The notes beneath the pieces are model-generated. The model saw only the letters and a program-made list of their open reading frames with translations, had not been told where the DNA came from and made no database searches. The translations under genes and the position numbers were made by a program. From Algoriphagus antarcticus (GTDB lineage Bacteria; Bacteroidota; Bacteroidia; Cytophagales; Cyclobacteriaceae): a stretch of DNA of 64,000 nucleotides. Within the stretch, counting starts at the first letter, position 1; every line of letters begins with the position of its first letter. Where the stretch lies: positions 1 through 64,000 of the forward strand of contig NZ_MSSW01000013.1 of assembly GCF_002150685.1 (NCBI RefSeq), in the 5' to 3' direction. Positions 15,722-24,077 of the stretch are shown piece by piece.

Positions 15722-17503
15722 ATGGATCAAACACTCAAGTTCTCAGACTTGGGAATTTCTTCAGAAATTCTTAAGTCAGTGGAAGAGATGGGCTATACCC
15801 AACCTTCCCCAATTCAAATTCAATCAATCCCCTTTATCCTACAAGGTAGAGATGTCATAGGACAGGCTCAAACCGGTACAGGTAAAACAGCTGCTTTTGG
15901 TATTCCAATCATCGACTTAGTCGATCCGGATATGAACAAGCCACAAGCAATCATTCTTTGCCCTACTCGTGAACTTGCTGTTCAGGTAGAAGGTGAAATC
16001 CAAAAACTTGCTAAGTATCACAGAGCAATCAATTCTGTAGCTATTTACGGCGGTGAGTCTATCGATCGTCAGATCAGAGTACTTCGTAAAGGAGTTCAGA
16101 TCGTAGTCGGTACTCCAGGTCGTGTGCAAGATCACATCAACCGTGGTACGTTGAAGCTTGACTCAGTAGGCATCCTTGTTTTGGATGAGGCTGATGAGAT
16201 GCTAGACATGGGTTTCAGAGATGATATCGAGGCGATTCTTCAGGAGATGCCTAAAGAAAGACAGACAGTATTCTTCTCTGCTACTATGGCCAAGCCAATT
16301 ATGGACTTGACTAGAAAGTATCAGACGAATCCTGAAATTGTCAAAATCGACAAAAAGGAACTTACAGTTTCTAACATCGAGCAAACATATTACGAAGTCA
16401 AAAATCCATTGAAATTGGAATTGATGGCTCGTTTAATGAACGTTCACAACATCAACCTCAGCGTAGTATTCTGTAATACGAAGAGAATGGTGGATGAAAT
16501 TACCGAAGGCTTGATCGCCAGAGGAATCGCTGCTGATGCACTTCACGGTGACCTTTCTCAAGCGCAACGTGACAAAGTAATGGGCAAATTCCGTAAGGGA
16601 CATTGCAAAGTATTAGTTGCGACTGATGTGGCAGCAAGAGGTATTGACGTGGAAAATGTAGAGGCAGTATTTAACTTCGACCTTCCATTAGACGAAGAAT
16701 ATTACGTGCACAGAATAGGTCGTACCGGCCGTGCAGGTAAAAGCGGTAAAGCTATCAGCTTTGTGACTGGTAGAAGAGATAGCTTCAAGATGAGAGATTT
16801 GGAAAGATACACCAAGGCTACTATCACGAAGATGTCCCCTCCTTCTGCTGCTGAATTGATCGAATTGAAAAAAGCAAAATTCATCAAAGACGTAACAGAG
16901 CAAGTGGAGAAAGTAGAAGACAATCAAATCTTCGAAGCAACTATCGGACAGATGCTTGCTGAAGGACTTACACTTGATCAAGTTGCAGTTGGTTTGATCA
17001 AACTAGTAATGGGTTCTTCTGTTAAAGAAATGGCAGATCAGAACTTTAGCATAGATGCATCAGGTGGAGACCGTAGAAGAGACGGTGGACGCGATGGCGG
17101 ACGTGACGGAGGAAGAGATCGCTCTAGCAGAGGTGATCGTGGAGATCGTTTCGGTGGTCGCAATGAAAGAGGCGGAGAAAGAGGCGGCGAGCGCAGAAGA
17201 GAATTCGGAAGCCGTGATGGTGGATCTAGAGATGGAGGCAACAGACCGGAAAGAGTTCGTGAAGCAAATATGACTCGTCTATTCTTGAACCTTGGTTCTA
17301 AAGATAGAATCCGTCCAAATGATATCGTAGGTGCAATTGCAGGTGAAACTGGATTACCCGGACGTAGCATTGGCGGAATCGATATCTATGACAACTTCTC
17401 TTTTGTGGATGTTCCTTCCAAAGATGCCGATCAGGTAATCAATGGAATGAAGAACAACACCATCAAAGGCAAGAGTGTCAGCATGGAAGTTTCAAAAGGT
17501 TAA
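15722..17503 (+). CDS. deaD: DEAD-box RNA helicase, DeaD/CsdA type
   Basis: ATP-dependent RNA helicase (593 aa), probably for ribosome assembly and cold-shock RNA remodelling. The order is Q motif (QPSPIQIQ), Walker A AQTGTGKT (about 46-53), PTRELA, DEAD (about 155), SAT, then helicase C with HRIGRTGRAG (about 328). A ~65-residue RGG-like linker of repeated R-D-G-G units follows (about 448-513, with matching DNA-level tandem GACGG/CGTGATGG repeats). Last comes a DbpA-type RNA-binding domain (MTRLFLNLGSKDRIRPNDIV ... IYDNFSFVDV). It has a long leader and its own promoter, and ends at a strong terminator. Confidence 0.95.
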   Translation: MDQTLKFSDLGISSEILKSVEEMGYTQPSPIQIQSIPFILQGRDVIGQAQTGTGKTAAFGIPIIDLVDPDMNKPQAIILCPTRELAVQVEGEIQKLAKYHRAINSVAIYGGESIDRQIRVLRKGVQIVVGTPGRVQDHINRGTLKLDSVGILVLDEADEMLDMGFRDDIEAILQEMPKERQTVFFSATMAKPIMDLTRKYQTNPEIVKIDKKELTVSNIEQTYYEVKNPLKLELMARLMNVHNINLSVVFCNTKRMVDEITEGLIARGIAADALHGDLSQAQRDKVMGKFRKGHCKVLVATDVAARGIDVENVEAVFNFDLPLDEEYYVHRIGRTGRAGKSGKAISFVTGRRDSFKMRDLERYTKATITKMSPPSAAELIELKKAKFIKDVTEQVEKVEDNQIFEATIGQMLAEGLTLDQVAVGLIKLVMGSSVKEMADQNFSIDASGGDRRRDGGRDGGRDGGRDRSSRGDRGDRFGGRNERGGERGGERRREFGSRDGGSRDGGNRPERVREANMTRLFLNLGSKDRIRPNDIVGAIAGETGLPGRSIGGIDIYDNFSFVDVPSKDADQVINGMKNNTIKGKSVSMEVSKG

Positions 17504-17527
17504 TAGGTTATAGGTTTATATGGTACT

Positions 17528-17561
17528 AAAGCACATTTCCTCAGGGAAATGTGCTTTTTTT
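17528..17561 (+). terminator. Rho-independent terminator after deaD
   Basis: A perfect 13-bp stem AAAGCACATTTCC / GGAAATGTGCTTT with a TCAG loop runs into an 8-T tract. Confidence 0.93.
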
Positions 17562-17581
17562 GTGTCTAAGTAATTTTGCCA

Positions 17582-18286
17582 ATGCAGCTCTTTTTTCAAG
17601 AAAACATCACTCCTCCCCTAATCAGTCTGGAACCTGATGAATCCAAGCATCTCTGTCGTGTGCTTCGCAAAAAGCAAGGTGATAAAGTGTTTGTGACAAA
17701 TGGAGCAGGCACGCTATATGAATGTGTGATCTTAGAAGCGAATCCTAAAAAAACTAGTCTGAAAGTTCTACACACAACTGAAGTAGAAGAAGATAATTTC
17801 CACATTCATCTAGCCATCGCTCCAACCAAAAGTCCAGACCGTATGGAGTGGATGGTGGAGAAAATCGCTGAAATTGGATTCCATGAACTCACACTTTTGG
17901 AAACAATGAACTCCGAAAGAAGCTATCTTAAAACCGATCGATTGGAGAAAAAAATCATTTCAGCCTGTAAACAAAGTTTGAAGTATAGAATTCCCACCCT
18001 TCACCCAATTTCACAACTGGATGAAATCTTAGATTCAGATGAATTTGAAGATTATCAGAAGTTCATCGCATACGTGGATGAAAATCATACTCATCATTTG
18101 TTTGACAGTGCAGAAGCAAAAGGCAAATACCTGATTCTAATTGGTCCGGAGGGCGATTTTGATCCTAGAGAAATTCAAAAAGCATTTGATAGAGAGTTTA
18201 AGCCAGTTTCTTTGGGTAGAGCAAGACTGCGGACTGAGACAGCTGGATTAGCTGCAGTTCAAATGCTGCAAACACTAAATCGATAA
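17582..18286 (+). CDS. rsmE: 16S rRNA (uracil(1498)-N3)-methyltransferase
   Basis: This SPOUT-fold methyltransferase (234 aa) modifies U1498 of 16S rRNA. The N-terminal PUA-like part has HLCRVLRKKQGDKVFVTNGAG. The C-terminal knot has the SAM-binding blocks LIGPEGDFDPREI and SLGRARLRTETAGLAA. ATG at 17582 is preferred over a TTG two codons upstream. It sits alone between the deaD terminator and the MerR gene. Confidence 0.95.
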   Translation: MQLFFQENITPPLISLEPDESKHLCRVLRKKQGDKVFVTNGAGTLYECVILEANPKKTSLKVLHTTEVEEDNFHIHLAIAPTKSPDRMEWMVEKIAEIGFHELTLLETMNSERSYLKTDRLEKKIISACKQSLKYRIPTLHPISQLDEILDSDEFEDYQKFIAYVDENHTHHLFDSAEAKGKYLILIGPEGDFDPREIQKAFDREFKPVSLGRARLRTETAGLAAVQMLQTLNR

Positions 18287-18374
18287 AATAATCGTTTTTT
18301 TCTTGATGAGATAAAGTTCATGTTGAGGAAACTATGGCATTTTCATTAATTTAGAGTCAAAGACAATTTTTACC

Positions 18375-18728
18375 GTGCCATACAAAGAGCGAGAAATAGA
18401 AAAGAAGTATCATTCCATAGGAGAAGTAGCGCAACTATTCAAAGTTGCGCCTTCGTTGATTAGATATTGGGAAGGTGAGTTTGATATCATTCGTCCAAAA
18501 AAGGATAGAAAAGGCAATCGTCGCTATACCAAGATTGACATCCAGAAGATCAAGTACATCTATCATTTGGTGAAGGAAAAAGGATACACCCTTCAGGGAG
18601 CCCAGGAAGTAATCAAATCAGGGAAAGATCAAGGATTTGATAAGGTTGAGGCGGTGCAAAGGCTCCAGGAAATCAAAGATTTTTTAATAAATATCCGGGA
18701 CGAATTCAATGCAAAATCAGGAGGATGA
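18375..18728 (+). CDS. MerR family transcriptional regulator
   Basis: This 117-aa protein has one MerR-type winged HTH (YHSIGEVAQLFKVAPSLIRYWEGEF..., about 9-75) and a C-terminal helix, with no cysteine-rich effector domain. It starts with GTG; no ATG fits. It overlaps the dprA start by 20 bp. A small MerR gene directly before dprA is, as I recall, a conserved Bacteroidota arrangement. Its target and signal are unknown. Confidence 0.88.
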   Translation: MPYKEREIEKKYHSIGEVAQLFKVAPSLIRYWEGEFDIIRPKKDRKGNRRYTKIDIQKIKYIYHLVKEKGYTLQGAQEVIKSGKDQGFDKVEAVQRLQEIKDFLINIRDEFNAKSGG

Positions 18729-19827
18729 CGATTTACGATACTTTCTAGCATTAGCGCTAGCGCCAAAAATTGGTCCTGGAGTATTTAAAGCCATAATAGC
18801 GTATTCAGGCTCAGCGGCTCATTTTTTCAAACTCCCAAAAGGAAAAGTTGCCAAAACTCCAAAAGTTGGAGAGAAACTACTTGCACTTCGAAATCAAGAA
18901 TCCGAATTGCTCCGCACAGCCGATGAGCTAATCAATAAGTGCGAGAAGAAGCATTACACTATCCTCACGTCACTTCATCCTGACTTCCCACAGCGATTCA
19001 AAATGCAGGAAGATAGTCCTGTGGTGATTTTTGCACTAGGCAAAACCAATCTGAACTTTGATCGAACGATTGGCATAGTAGGAACCCGAAGTGCTACAAG
19101 CTATGGGAAATCTGCGACTCGGAAGATCATTGAAGATTTAGCCATTTACCAACCTGCGATTATTTCTGGTCTTGCTTATGGTATAGACATAGAGGCGCAC
19201 CGGGCAGCTTTAGCTGTTGGACTGCCTACTGTCGCTGTGATGGGATCACCAATAGATCGAATTTATCCAGCTGTACATAGAAAAACTGCGGAGTCAATTT
19301 TAGAAACCGGTGCTTTGATCAGCGAATATGCGCCTGGAAGTACGATGGTTCCAGGTAATTTCCCTGCAAGAAATAGGATAATTGCCAGTCTTTCGGATGC
19401 ATTGATCGTGGTAGAAGCCGCGGAAAAAGGCGGAGCATTAATCACTGCAGAGATCGCGTACAGTTATGACAAGGATGTCTTTGCTGTGCCCGGAAATCTA
19501 CAATCTCAATACAGTGAAGGCTGCAATCTGCTTATCAAGAAAATGAAGGCTAATATCTACACTGGGCCAAATGATGTGGCTGAAGCACTTTTTTGGAGCA
19601 AACCCGGAGAAGTGAAAACTCAAAAGCCCCAACTCGATTTCACAAATCGCGATGAGCAAGAGCAAGCAATTCTTACCCTTTTGCAGGCCAAAGGAGAAGT
19701 AGAAATTGATTCAATGAGCATCACCACAGAAATACCGATTGGCTTACTTTCTTCGAAACTTCTGGCATTGGAATTTGAGGGGATTGTTAAGTCATTGCCG
19801 GGGAAAAAGTATAGGTTGTTAGTTTGA
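18709..19827 (+). CDS. dprA: DNA-processing protein DprA (Smf)
   Basis: DprA loads RecA onto incoming single-stranded DNA during natural transformation (372 aa). A helix-hairpin-helix-like N-terminus (LAPKIGPGVFKAII) precedes the Rossmann core: GIVGTRSATSYGK, IISGLAYGIDIEAHRAAL, PGNFPARNRIIASLSDALIVVEA and GALITAEIAY. A winged-helix tail (about 305-372) follows. It is translationally coupled to the MerR gene. No other competence genes are in the window. Confidence 0.95.
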   Translation: MQNQEDDDLRYFLALALAPKIGPGVFKAIIAYSGSAAHFFKLPKGKVAKTPKVGEKLLALRNQESELLRTADELINKCEKKHYTILTSLHPDFPQRFKMQEDSPVVIFALGKTNLNFDRTIGIVGTRSATSYGKSATRKIIEDLAIYQPAIISGLAYGIDIEAHRAALAVGLPTVAVMGSPIDRIYPAVHRKTAESILETGALISEYAPGSTMVPGNFPARNRIIASLSDALIVVEAAEKGGALITAEIAYSYDKDVFAVPGNLQSQYSEGCNLLIKKMKANIYTGPNDVAEALFWSKPGEVKTQKPQLDFTNRDEQEQAILTLLQAKGEVEIDSMSITTEIPIGLLSSKLLALEFEGIVKSLPGKKYRLLV

Positions 19828-19836
19828 TTATTAGGA

Positions 19837-20141
19837 TTAAAAACCGACCAGCTCATCTAAGAAAGAAGATGGATCTTGTCTATTATCGAAGATTGTGATT
19901 ACAATAATTTTATCCTTTTCAATCTTATAAAAAGCAGATGTTTGTTTAGTAAGTACATTCTTCTTAAGCCTTTTTTCAAGGTTGATTCTTCACAAGATTC
20001 AGGAAATATTGTTAACTGAGAGAATTTCCGAGTTACATTATTCAGAAAATCCTATATCACTTTAACAGACCATTCCGCTTCTAAATAATCTAAAAGCAAC
20101 TCCAGTTTAACAGCTGCCAATTTGGTCAACTCTATTTTCAC
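19837..20141 (-). pseudogene. Broken ParE/RelE-family toxin gene
   Basis: Read leftwards from a GTG at 20141, the frame encodes a ParE/RelE-like toxin: VKIELTKLAAVKLELLLDYL, EAEWSVKVI, then a TAG at 20054-20052. The same frame continues DFLNNVTRKFSQLTIFPESC and LKKGLRR. A 1-nt deletion near 19955-19962 is then needed to reach VLTKQTSAFYKIEKDKIIVI and TIFDNRQDPSSFLDELVGF with its TAA at 19837. With the missing base restored it would be a ~101-aa toxin of normal size. The GTG overlaps the antitoxin stop (GTGA), the usual antitoxin-toxin coupling. Two independent lesions make it non-functional. Confidence 0.8.
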
Positions 20142-20350
20142 GAAACTTTACTAAGGAAATCATCCCATGAAACGGTCTCTCCTCTTTCTGCTTGTGCTAG
20201 TCCTACTTCTATTTCCTTTTTTTGATTTTCAGTTAATTCATTCCAAAAATCAGATTCCTCATCTTTCAGAATGGCTGAAATTTTTCTCAACAAAACTTCA
20301 TCAGATACAGAAATAATTTTTTTGATCAACTCAGATTTCAATGATTCCAT
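20138..20350 (-). CDS. Antitoxin-like addiction-module protein, partner of the broken ParE-like toxin
   Basis: This 70-aa protein starts MESLKSELIKKIISVSDEVL. A helical N-terminus is followed by a C-terminal region (EIEVGLAQAERGETVSWDDF) that is characteristic of small antitoxins such as those of ParE/RelE pairs, and that would wrap the toxin. Its frame is intact and its stop overlaps the toxin GTG by 4 bp. It has outlived the loss of its toxin. Confidence 0.75.
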   Translation of the reverse strand: MESLKSELIKKIISVSDEVLLRKISAILKDEESDFWNELTENQKKEIEVGLAQAERGETVSWDDFLSKVS

Positions 20351-20462
20351 AAGGATAGTATTTAGATTGATATTAAAATAGAAATTCTATTTCAAAATAA
20401 GGTGTTAATTTACAGAATTCAGAGAGTTTTGAAAAGCTCACATTTTGCTTACCCTACACACC

Positions 20463-21314
20463 TTAAGGATTAAAAACAAACCCAGCCAACTTCATCGCCT
20501 CTCCAAATTCAACTTTATTAAGCTTTAGATCGAAGCCCGAAGCTTCCAAAGTCTCTATCATGACCTCGGTTGCCATATTACCTACCAACTCATCATCGGC
20601 CATCGGGCATCCACCGAAACCTTTGAGCGCTCCATCAAATCTTCTACAACCCGCTTTAGCTCCTGCTCTTACTTTGGCTCCAATATCTTCTGGCCTGCTG
20701 TGCAGATGTGCTCCAAATTCTATATGAGGAAAAGCAGAAATCTGAAGGCTTAGCAAACTCGCAATCAAGGCTGGATCAGCCACTCCTATCGTATCAGATA
20801 AAGAGATTATTTTCACCCCCAACTGCTCCAATTTCTCTACAAATCCCGCAACCAATTCTGGTGAATAAGAATCCCCATAGGGATTTCCAAACCCCATACT
20901 CAGGTAAGTAACCAGCGTTTTCCCTTTTACCTCGCAGAGATTCTGGATCTCCTCTACCGTGATCAATGCCTGCTTAATGTTGGCATTCGTATTTCTCTTT
21001 TGAAAAGTCTCCGATACAGAAAGTGGAAAACCCAAGTAATCAATCTCGGGAAAATGCATAGCATCCTCAGCTCCTCGCACATTGGCAACAATTGCCAGAA
21101 GCTTACTCTTAGAATTATGAAGATCCAATAAACTCAGTACCTCAGCCGTATCGCGCATCTGGGGAATAGCCTTCGGACTCACAAAACTCCCAAAATCAAT
21201 CGTATCAAAGCCTACTTCCAGCAATTGATTGATATAGGCAGCTTTGATCGCCGTATCTATAAACTCGGGAATTCCCTGCATCGCATCCCGTGGACATTCT
21301 ATCAATTTAATCAT
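20463..21314 (-). CDS. Hydroxymethylglutaryl-CoA lyase
   Basis: This 283-aa TIM-barrel lyase splits HMG-CoA into acetoacetate and acetyl-CoA, the last step of leucine breakdown. The N-terminal substrate and metal motif CPRDAMQGI, the histidine pair HLHSR (about 202-206) and the lyase signature with active-site Cys in KGFGGCPMADDELVGN are visible. A possible functional partner is the thiolase at 9337-10518. It appears monocistronic. Confidence 0.9.
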   Translation of the reverse strand: MIKLIECPRDAMQGIPEFIDTAIKAAYINQLLEVGFDTIDFGSFVSPKAIPQMRDTAEVLSLLDLHNSKSKLLAIVANVRGAEDAMHFPEIDYLGFPLSVSETFQKRNTNANIKQALITVEEIQNLCEVKGKTLVTYLSMGFGNPYGDSYSPELVAGFVEKLEQLGVKIISLSDTIGVADPALIASLLSLQISAFPHIEFGAHLHSRPEDIGAKVRAGAKAGCRRFDGALKGFGGCPMADDELVGNMATEVMIETLEASGFDLKLNKVEFGEAMKLAGFVFNP

Positions 21315-21647
21315 AGTGCCAAGTTACCAAAGATCACTAACTCTCTTGATGATATTTCAGTGGAAGCATACAGCTATTGATGAAATCCGGTACCATTTTC
21401 TATGCTTAGGATCACTATCCTTTTTAGCCCAAATGCCTAGAACATGGAAAAGTTGGGTAATAATGCTCATAAACTGGGGAAAATAAGAAACTTCATTGTT
21501 TGCTTCAAAACTGTCTAAAAAAGGCGATTAAAGCCATTAAACGCACTTTTTACTCGGTACACACTTCTCAACGAAAGATTGGAAACAGTATTGCATGAAT
21601 ATGTTTGGAATAAACCACCAAAATCTTACAAACAAACCTATCTAAAA
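21315..21647. other. 333-bp spacer with promoter, otherwise empty
   Basis: This lies between the divergently oriented HMG-CoA lyase and lipoprotein genes. I see a promoter at its right end (21579-21607) and no convincing gene. The 80-aa plus frame at 21244-21486 overlaps the lyase antisense and looks random. Confidence 0.7.
21579..21607 (+). promoter_or_regulatory. Bacteroidota-type promoter of the 21.6-kb lipoprotein gene
   Basis: TTG (21579-21581) and TATGTTTG (21600-21607) are separated by 18 bp, close to the TTG/TAnnTTTG consensus. The expected start near 21614 lies downstream of the longer upstream frame's first codon, so it supports ATG 21648 as the true start. Confidence 0.55.
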
Positions 21648-22169
21648 ATGAAAACTAAAGCAACTTTAATTATCGGAGCAGCAGTAGTAGCAATGTATTC
21701 TTGTGATACCAAAAACTACACTGAACAAGATCGAGTAGAAGTTACCACTAACTTAGAGAACTACGTGGACAGCGTTGAGAATGCCGTTCAGATGGTTCCT
21801 GTACACAATTGGTCTATGATAGATGAACGATATGACAGCTTGGATTCCAGAGCAGAAAAGGTTTATAATGACCTTGAAGTTGAAGATGACAATCTGGAAA
21901 TGATCGAAGAACGGTACGAGCTTGCTGTGAAAAACGGTAAGGCTGAAGCTGATAATTTCGATAGAACTGCCAAGATGCACATGGAAAATGTAGAGACTTG
22001 GTGGGACAAAACTTCCTCTGACATAGAAAAAGGCACAAAAAGAACAGCAGATGATATCGAAGAGGCCACTCAGGAAAGCATGACTTGGCTAGAGCAAAAC
22101 TTTGATAACTTAAGTGATGATTATAAAAAGAAATATGAAGATATCACTATGAACTTAAATAAAGACTAA
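21648..22169 (+). CDS. Small acidic helical lipoprotein, unknown function
   Basis: The mature protein is predicted to be membrane-anchored: MKTKATLIIGAAVVAMYSC ends in a lipobox cysteine at residue 19. The remaining ~155 residues are strongly charged and probably all helical. They have heptad-like stretches (NLENYVDSVENAVQ, DNLEMIEERYELAVKNG) and tryptophan-containing helices near the end (VETWWDKTSSDIEKG). I do not recognise a named family. It has its own promoter and a clear terminator, and may be abundant. The general look is that of envelope-stress or spacer lipoproteins. Confidence 0.75.
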   Translation: MKTKATLIIGAAVVAMYSCDTKNYTEQDRVEVTTNLENYVDSVENAVQMVPVHNWSMIDERYDSLDSRAEKVYNDLEVEDDNLEMIEERYELAVKNGKAEADNFDRTAKMHMENVETWWDKTSSDIEKGTKRTADDIEEATQESMTWLEQNFDNLSDDYKKKYEDITMNLNKD

Positions 22170-22192
22170 AAATAACTAGCTAATAAATAATT

Positions 22193-22219
22193 AAGGGCGC
22201 ATTTAGCGCCTTTTTTTTT
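22193..22219 (+). terminator. Rho-independent terminator
   Basis: GGCGC / GCGCC stem (22196-22210, 5-nt loop) followed by nine T. It ends the lipoprotein transcript. Confidence 0.85.
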
Positions 22220-22225
22220 ATGTTT

Positions 22226-22984
22226 TCAATCCGTTAGCTTAAACATCACTGGAAGTCTCGCCTTCCATATTTGTGCGGTTCCATCTAGCGTGAATGGAGT
22301 CCATAAATCTTTATAGTTCTTGACCGCTCTCAAGGCTTCTTTCCCAAGTGATGCATGAATTTCCTCAGGGTTTGCAACTTCTGGGTTTAAAATCTCACCA
22401 TCTTCTGATAAATCAAAAGCTATTATCACTTTGCCTTCTTGATTAGCTAACCGGGCGTCTACAGGATATCGGAGTGTTTTTGCTAAATAAGCATTCCAGC
22501 CTGCAATGCCGTCTTTTGGTAAGCCCTCTCCGAGTATCGGTTTGGAAGTAATTTCTCCAGACCCCGACAAATACTTTTCTAAAACTACCTCCTCCGCTAG
22601 AGTATTTACCTCCGATTTGAGATTACCATTATCATAATACTCTTTAATTAACTCTTCATCCGTGACAAAATCTCTCTTGCAAGTATACTTTAGCTTTCCA
22701 TTTTCATAAAATCTCATGGTTAGTTCTGCTTAATTCTCGCCCTTTTCGTCTTTAATCAGCGTGTATTGAGAGATTTTAACTTTATCATTTTTACTATAGG
22801 TTTGAGTTTTCAAACTGAAAGAATCATCCTGAAAAACTTTATAGTAATTGTACTCATAAAGCAAGGTATCATAGACTTGAAAAAAGTGTTTATTTAAAAA
22901 CTCCAAGCGCTGAGCAGTGAGGGAATTAAAGGACAGGGCCGTAAATAAAGCAGCAAGTAAGACTAGTTTCTTATGGATAAGTAT
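22226..22984 (-). pseudogene. Interrupted secreted protein with C-terminal TonB domain
   Basis: An intact 163-codon frame (22717-22226) encodes two MORN-like units (MRFYENGKLKY, YYDNGNLKSEV) and a TonB C-terminal-like domain (LRYPVDARLANQEGKVIIAF ... ARLPVMFKLTD). In the same frame, just upstream of its ATG, is a TAA (22732-22730). Beyond it are ~80 more codons that read as a signal peptide (HKKLVLLAALFTALSFNSL, then TAQ) and a YEYNYYKVFQDDSF-type region. The upstream part has no ATG, GTG or TTG; ATA at 22984 is the nearest candidate. A missing start plus an in-frame stop indicate a decayed gene of ~250 aa. The distal part could still be translated from 22717, but without an export signal. 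Confidence 0.75.
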
Positions 22985-22995
22985 ATGCCCTAAAT

Positions 22996-23949
22996 CTAGA
23001 ATATTTCCTTGGCAATTTTATACGTGGTATCTGCTTTACTCATGGTGTAGAAATGCAATGATGGCACCTTCTTTTTCACCAATTCTTTGCACTGCTGAAT
23101 AGACCATTCAATCCCCACATCCTTGACTTCCGCGTTGGTTTTGCACTTTTCCAATTCATCCATCAATGGATCTGGCAAGTCCAAAAAGAATGTTCTAGGA
23201 AGCATGGTGATCTGCCCCAAAGTAGAGATCGGTTTGATTCCAGGAATGATTGGAATCGTAATACCAGCAGCACGAACTTGATCCGCAAATTCAAAGTATT
23301 TCTGGTTATCAAAAAACATTTGAGTCACTATGTACTCTGCTCCTTTATCGACTTTTTCTTTCAAATGTTTCAGATCAAACTTCAATGAAGGGGCCTCATA
23401 ATGCTTTTCAGGATATCCTGCCACTCCTACACAGAAATCAGTTTGAAAACCGATTTCAGTTTCTTCATGTAAATAACGCCCTTGATTCATTTTCACGATC
23501 TGCTCTACCAACTCACTGGCAAAGCCATGACCTTCTGCTTCAGGTATAAATTTCCCTTCAGTCTTAGGAGCATCTCCTCGAAGAGCAAGTACATTTTCTA
23601 CTCCGATGAAGTTTAGATCGATCAGTGCATTTTCTGTCTCTTCTTTAGTAAATCCCCCACAAAGAATGTGAGGTACTGCATCCACATGAAATCGGTTCAT
23701 CATCGCCGCACAGATCCCTACTGTTCCTGGACGCTTCTTCGTGCTGATTTTCTGAAGTAATCCATTCGGGTGCTTCTTGTAGATAAACTCTTCTCTATGA
23801 TAAGTCACATCTACAAAAGGAGGTTTGAAATCCATTAAAGGAGCTATTCCTTCAAGCAATTCCTTCAGACTTTGGCCTTTCAGCGGTGGTAGTATTTCAA
23901 AGGAAAACAGCGTGTTTTGAGCATTTCCTAAGTGTTCGGTTATTTTCAT
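22996..23949 (-). CDS. metF: Methylenetetrahydrofolate reductase
   Basis: This flavoprotein TIM barrel (317 aa) reduces 5,10-methylene-THF to 5-methyl-THF, the methyl donor for MetH. The conserved FSFEILPPLKG start, VDVTYHRE, the flavin-site block VLALRGDAP, and FFDNQKYFEF with IPGIKPIS are visible. It is the third gene of the metH(N)-metH(C)-metF series on the same strand. A 73-bp repeat occupies the 124-bp gap from metH(C). It is probably under the same SAM riboswitch if transcription reads through. Confidence 0.95.
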   Translation of the reverse strand: MKITEHLGNAQNTLFSFEILPPLKGQSLKELLEGIAPLMDFKPPFVDVTYHREEFIYKKHPNGLLQKISTKKRPGTVGICAAMMNRFHVDAVPHILCGGFTKEETENALIDLNFIGVENVLALRGDAPKTEGKFIPEAEGHGFASELVEQIVKMNQGRYLHEETEIGFQTDFCVGVAGYPEKHYEAPSLKFDLKHLKEKVDKGAEYIVTQMFFDNQKYFEFADQVRAAGITIPIIPGIKPISTLGQITMLPRTFFLDLPDPLMDELEKCKTNAEVKDVGIEWSIQQCKELVKKKVPSLHFYTMSKADTTYKIAKEIF

Positions 23950-24004
23950 CTGTTACTAATTGATTTTTTATGGTTAGATAGCCTGTCCCGAACTCCTTTC
24001 GGCA

Positions 24005-24077
24005 GAATCTCGCAAGGTTATCCCGATAGTTATCGGGACATCCATCTATGTGTCGCTTGTGTCACGCTCGATTTCAT
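24005..24077 (-). repeat. 73-bp dispersed repeat, copy B
   Basis: Minus-strand copy of the element at 12677-12749 (69 of 73 identical) with the same central TCCCGAT/ATCGGGA hairpin. Its first ATGA overlaps the metH(C) stop codon. Between it and metF a further hairpin-prone CCGAAAGGAGTTCGG follows. Confidence 0.9.

Noticed and set aside
17055..17273. Alternative-frame reading frame in the helicase linker
   Set aside because: It arises from the repetitive CGTGATGG/GACGG DNA coding the RGG-like linker of the DEAD-box helicase.
22730..22732. Selenocysteine or programmed readthrough at the in-frame TAA
   Set aside because: The codon is TAA, no readthrough context or SECIS-like element is evident, and the upstream part also lacks a start codon, so decay is simpler.
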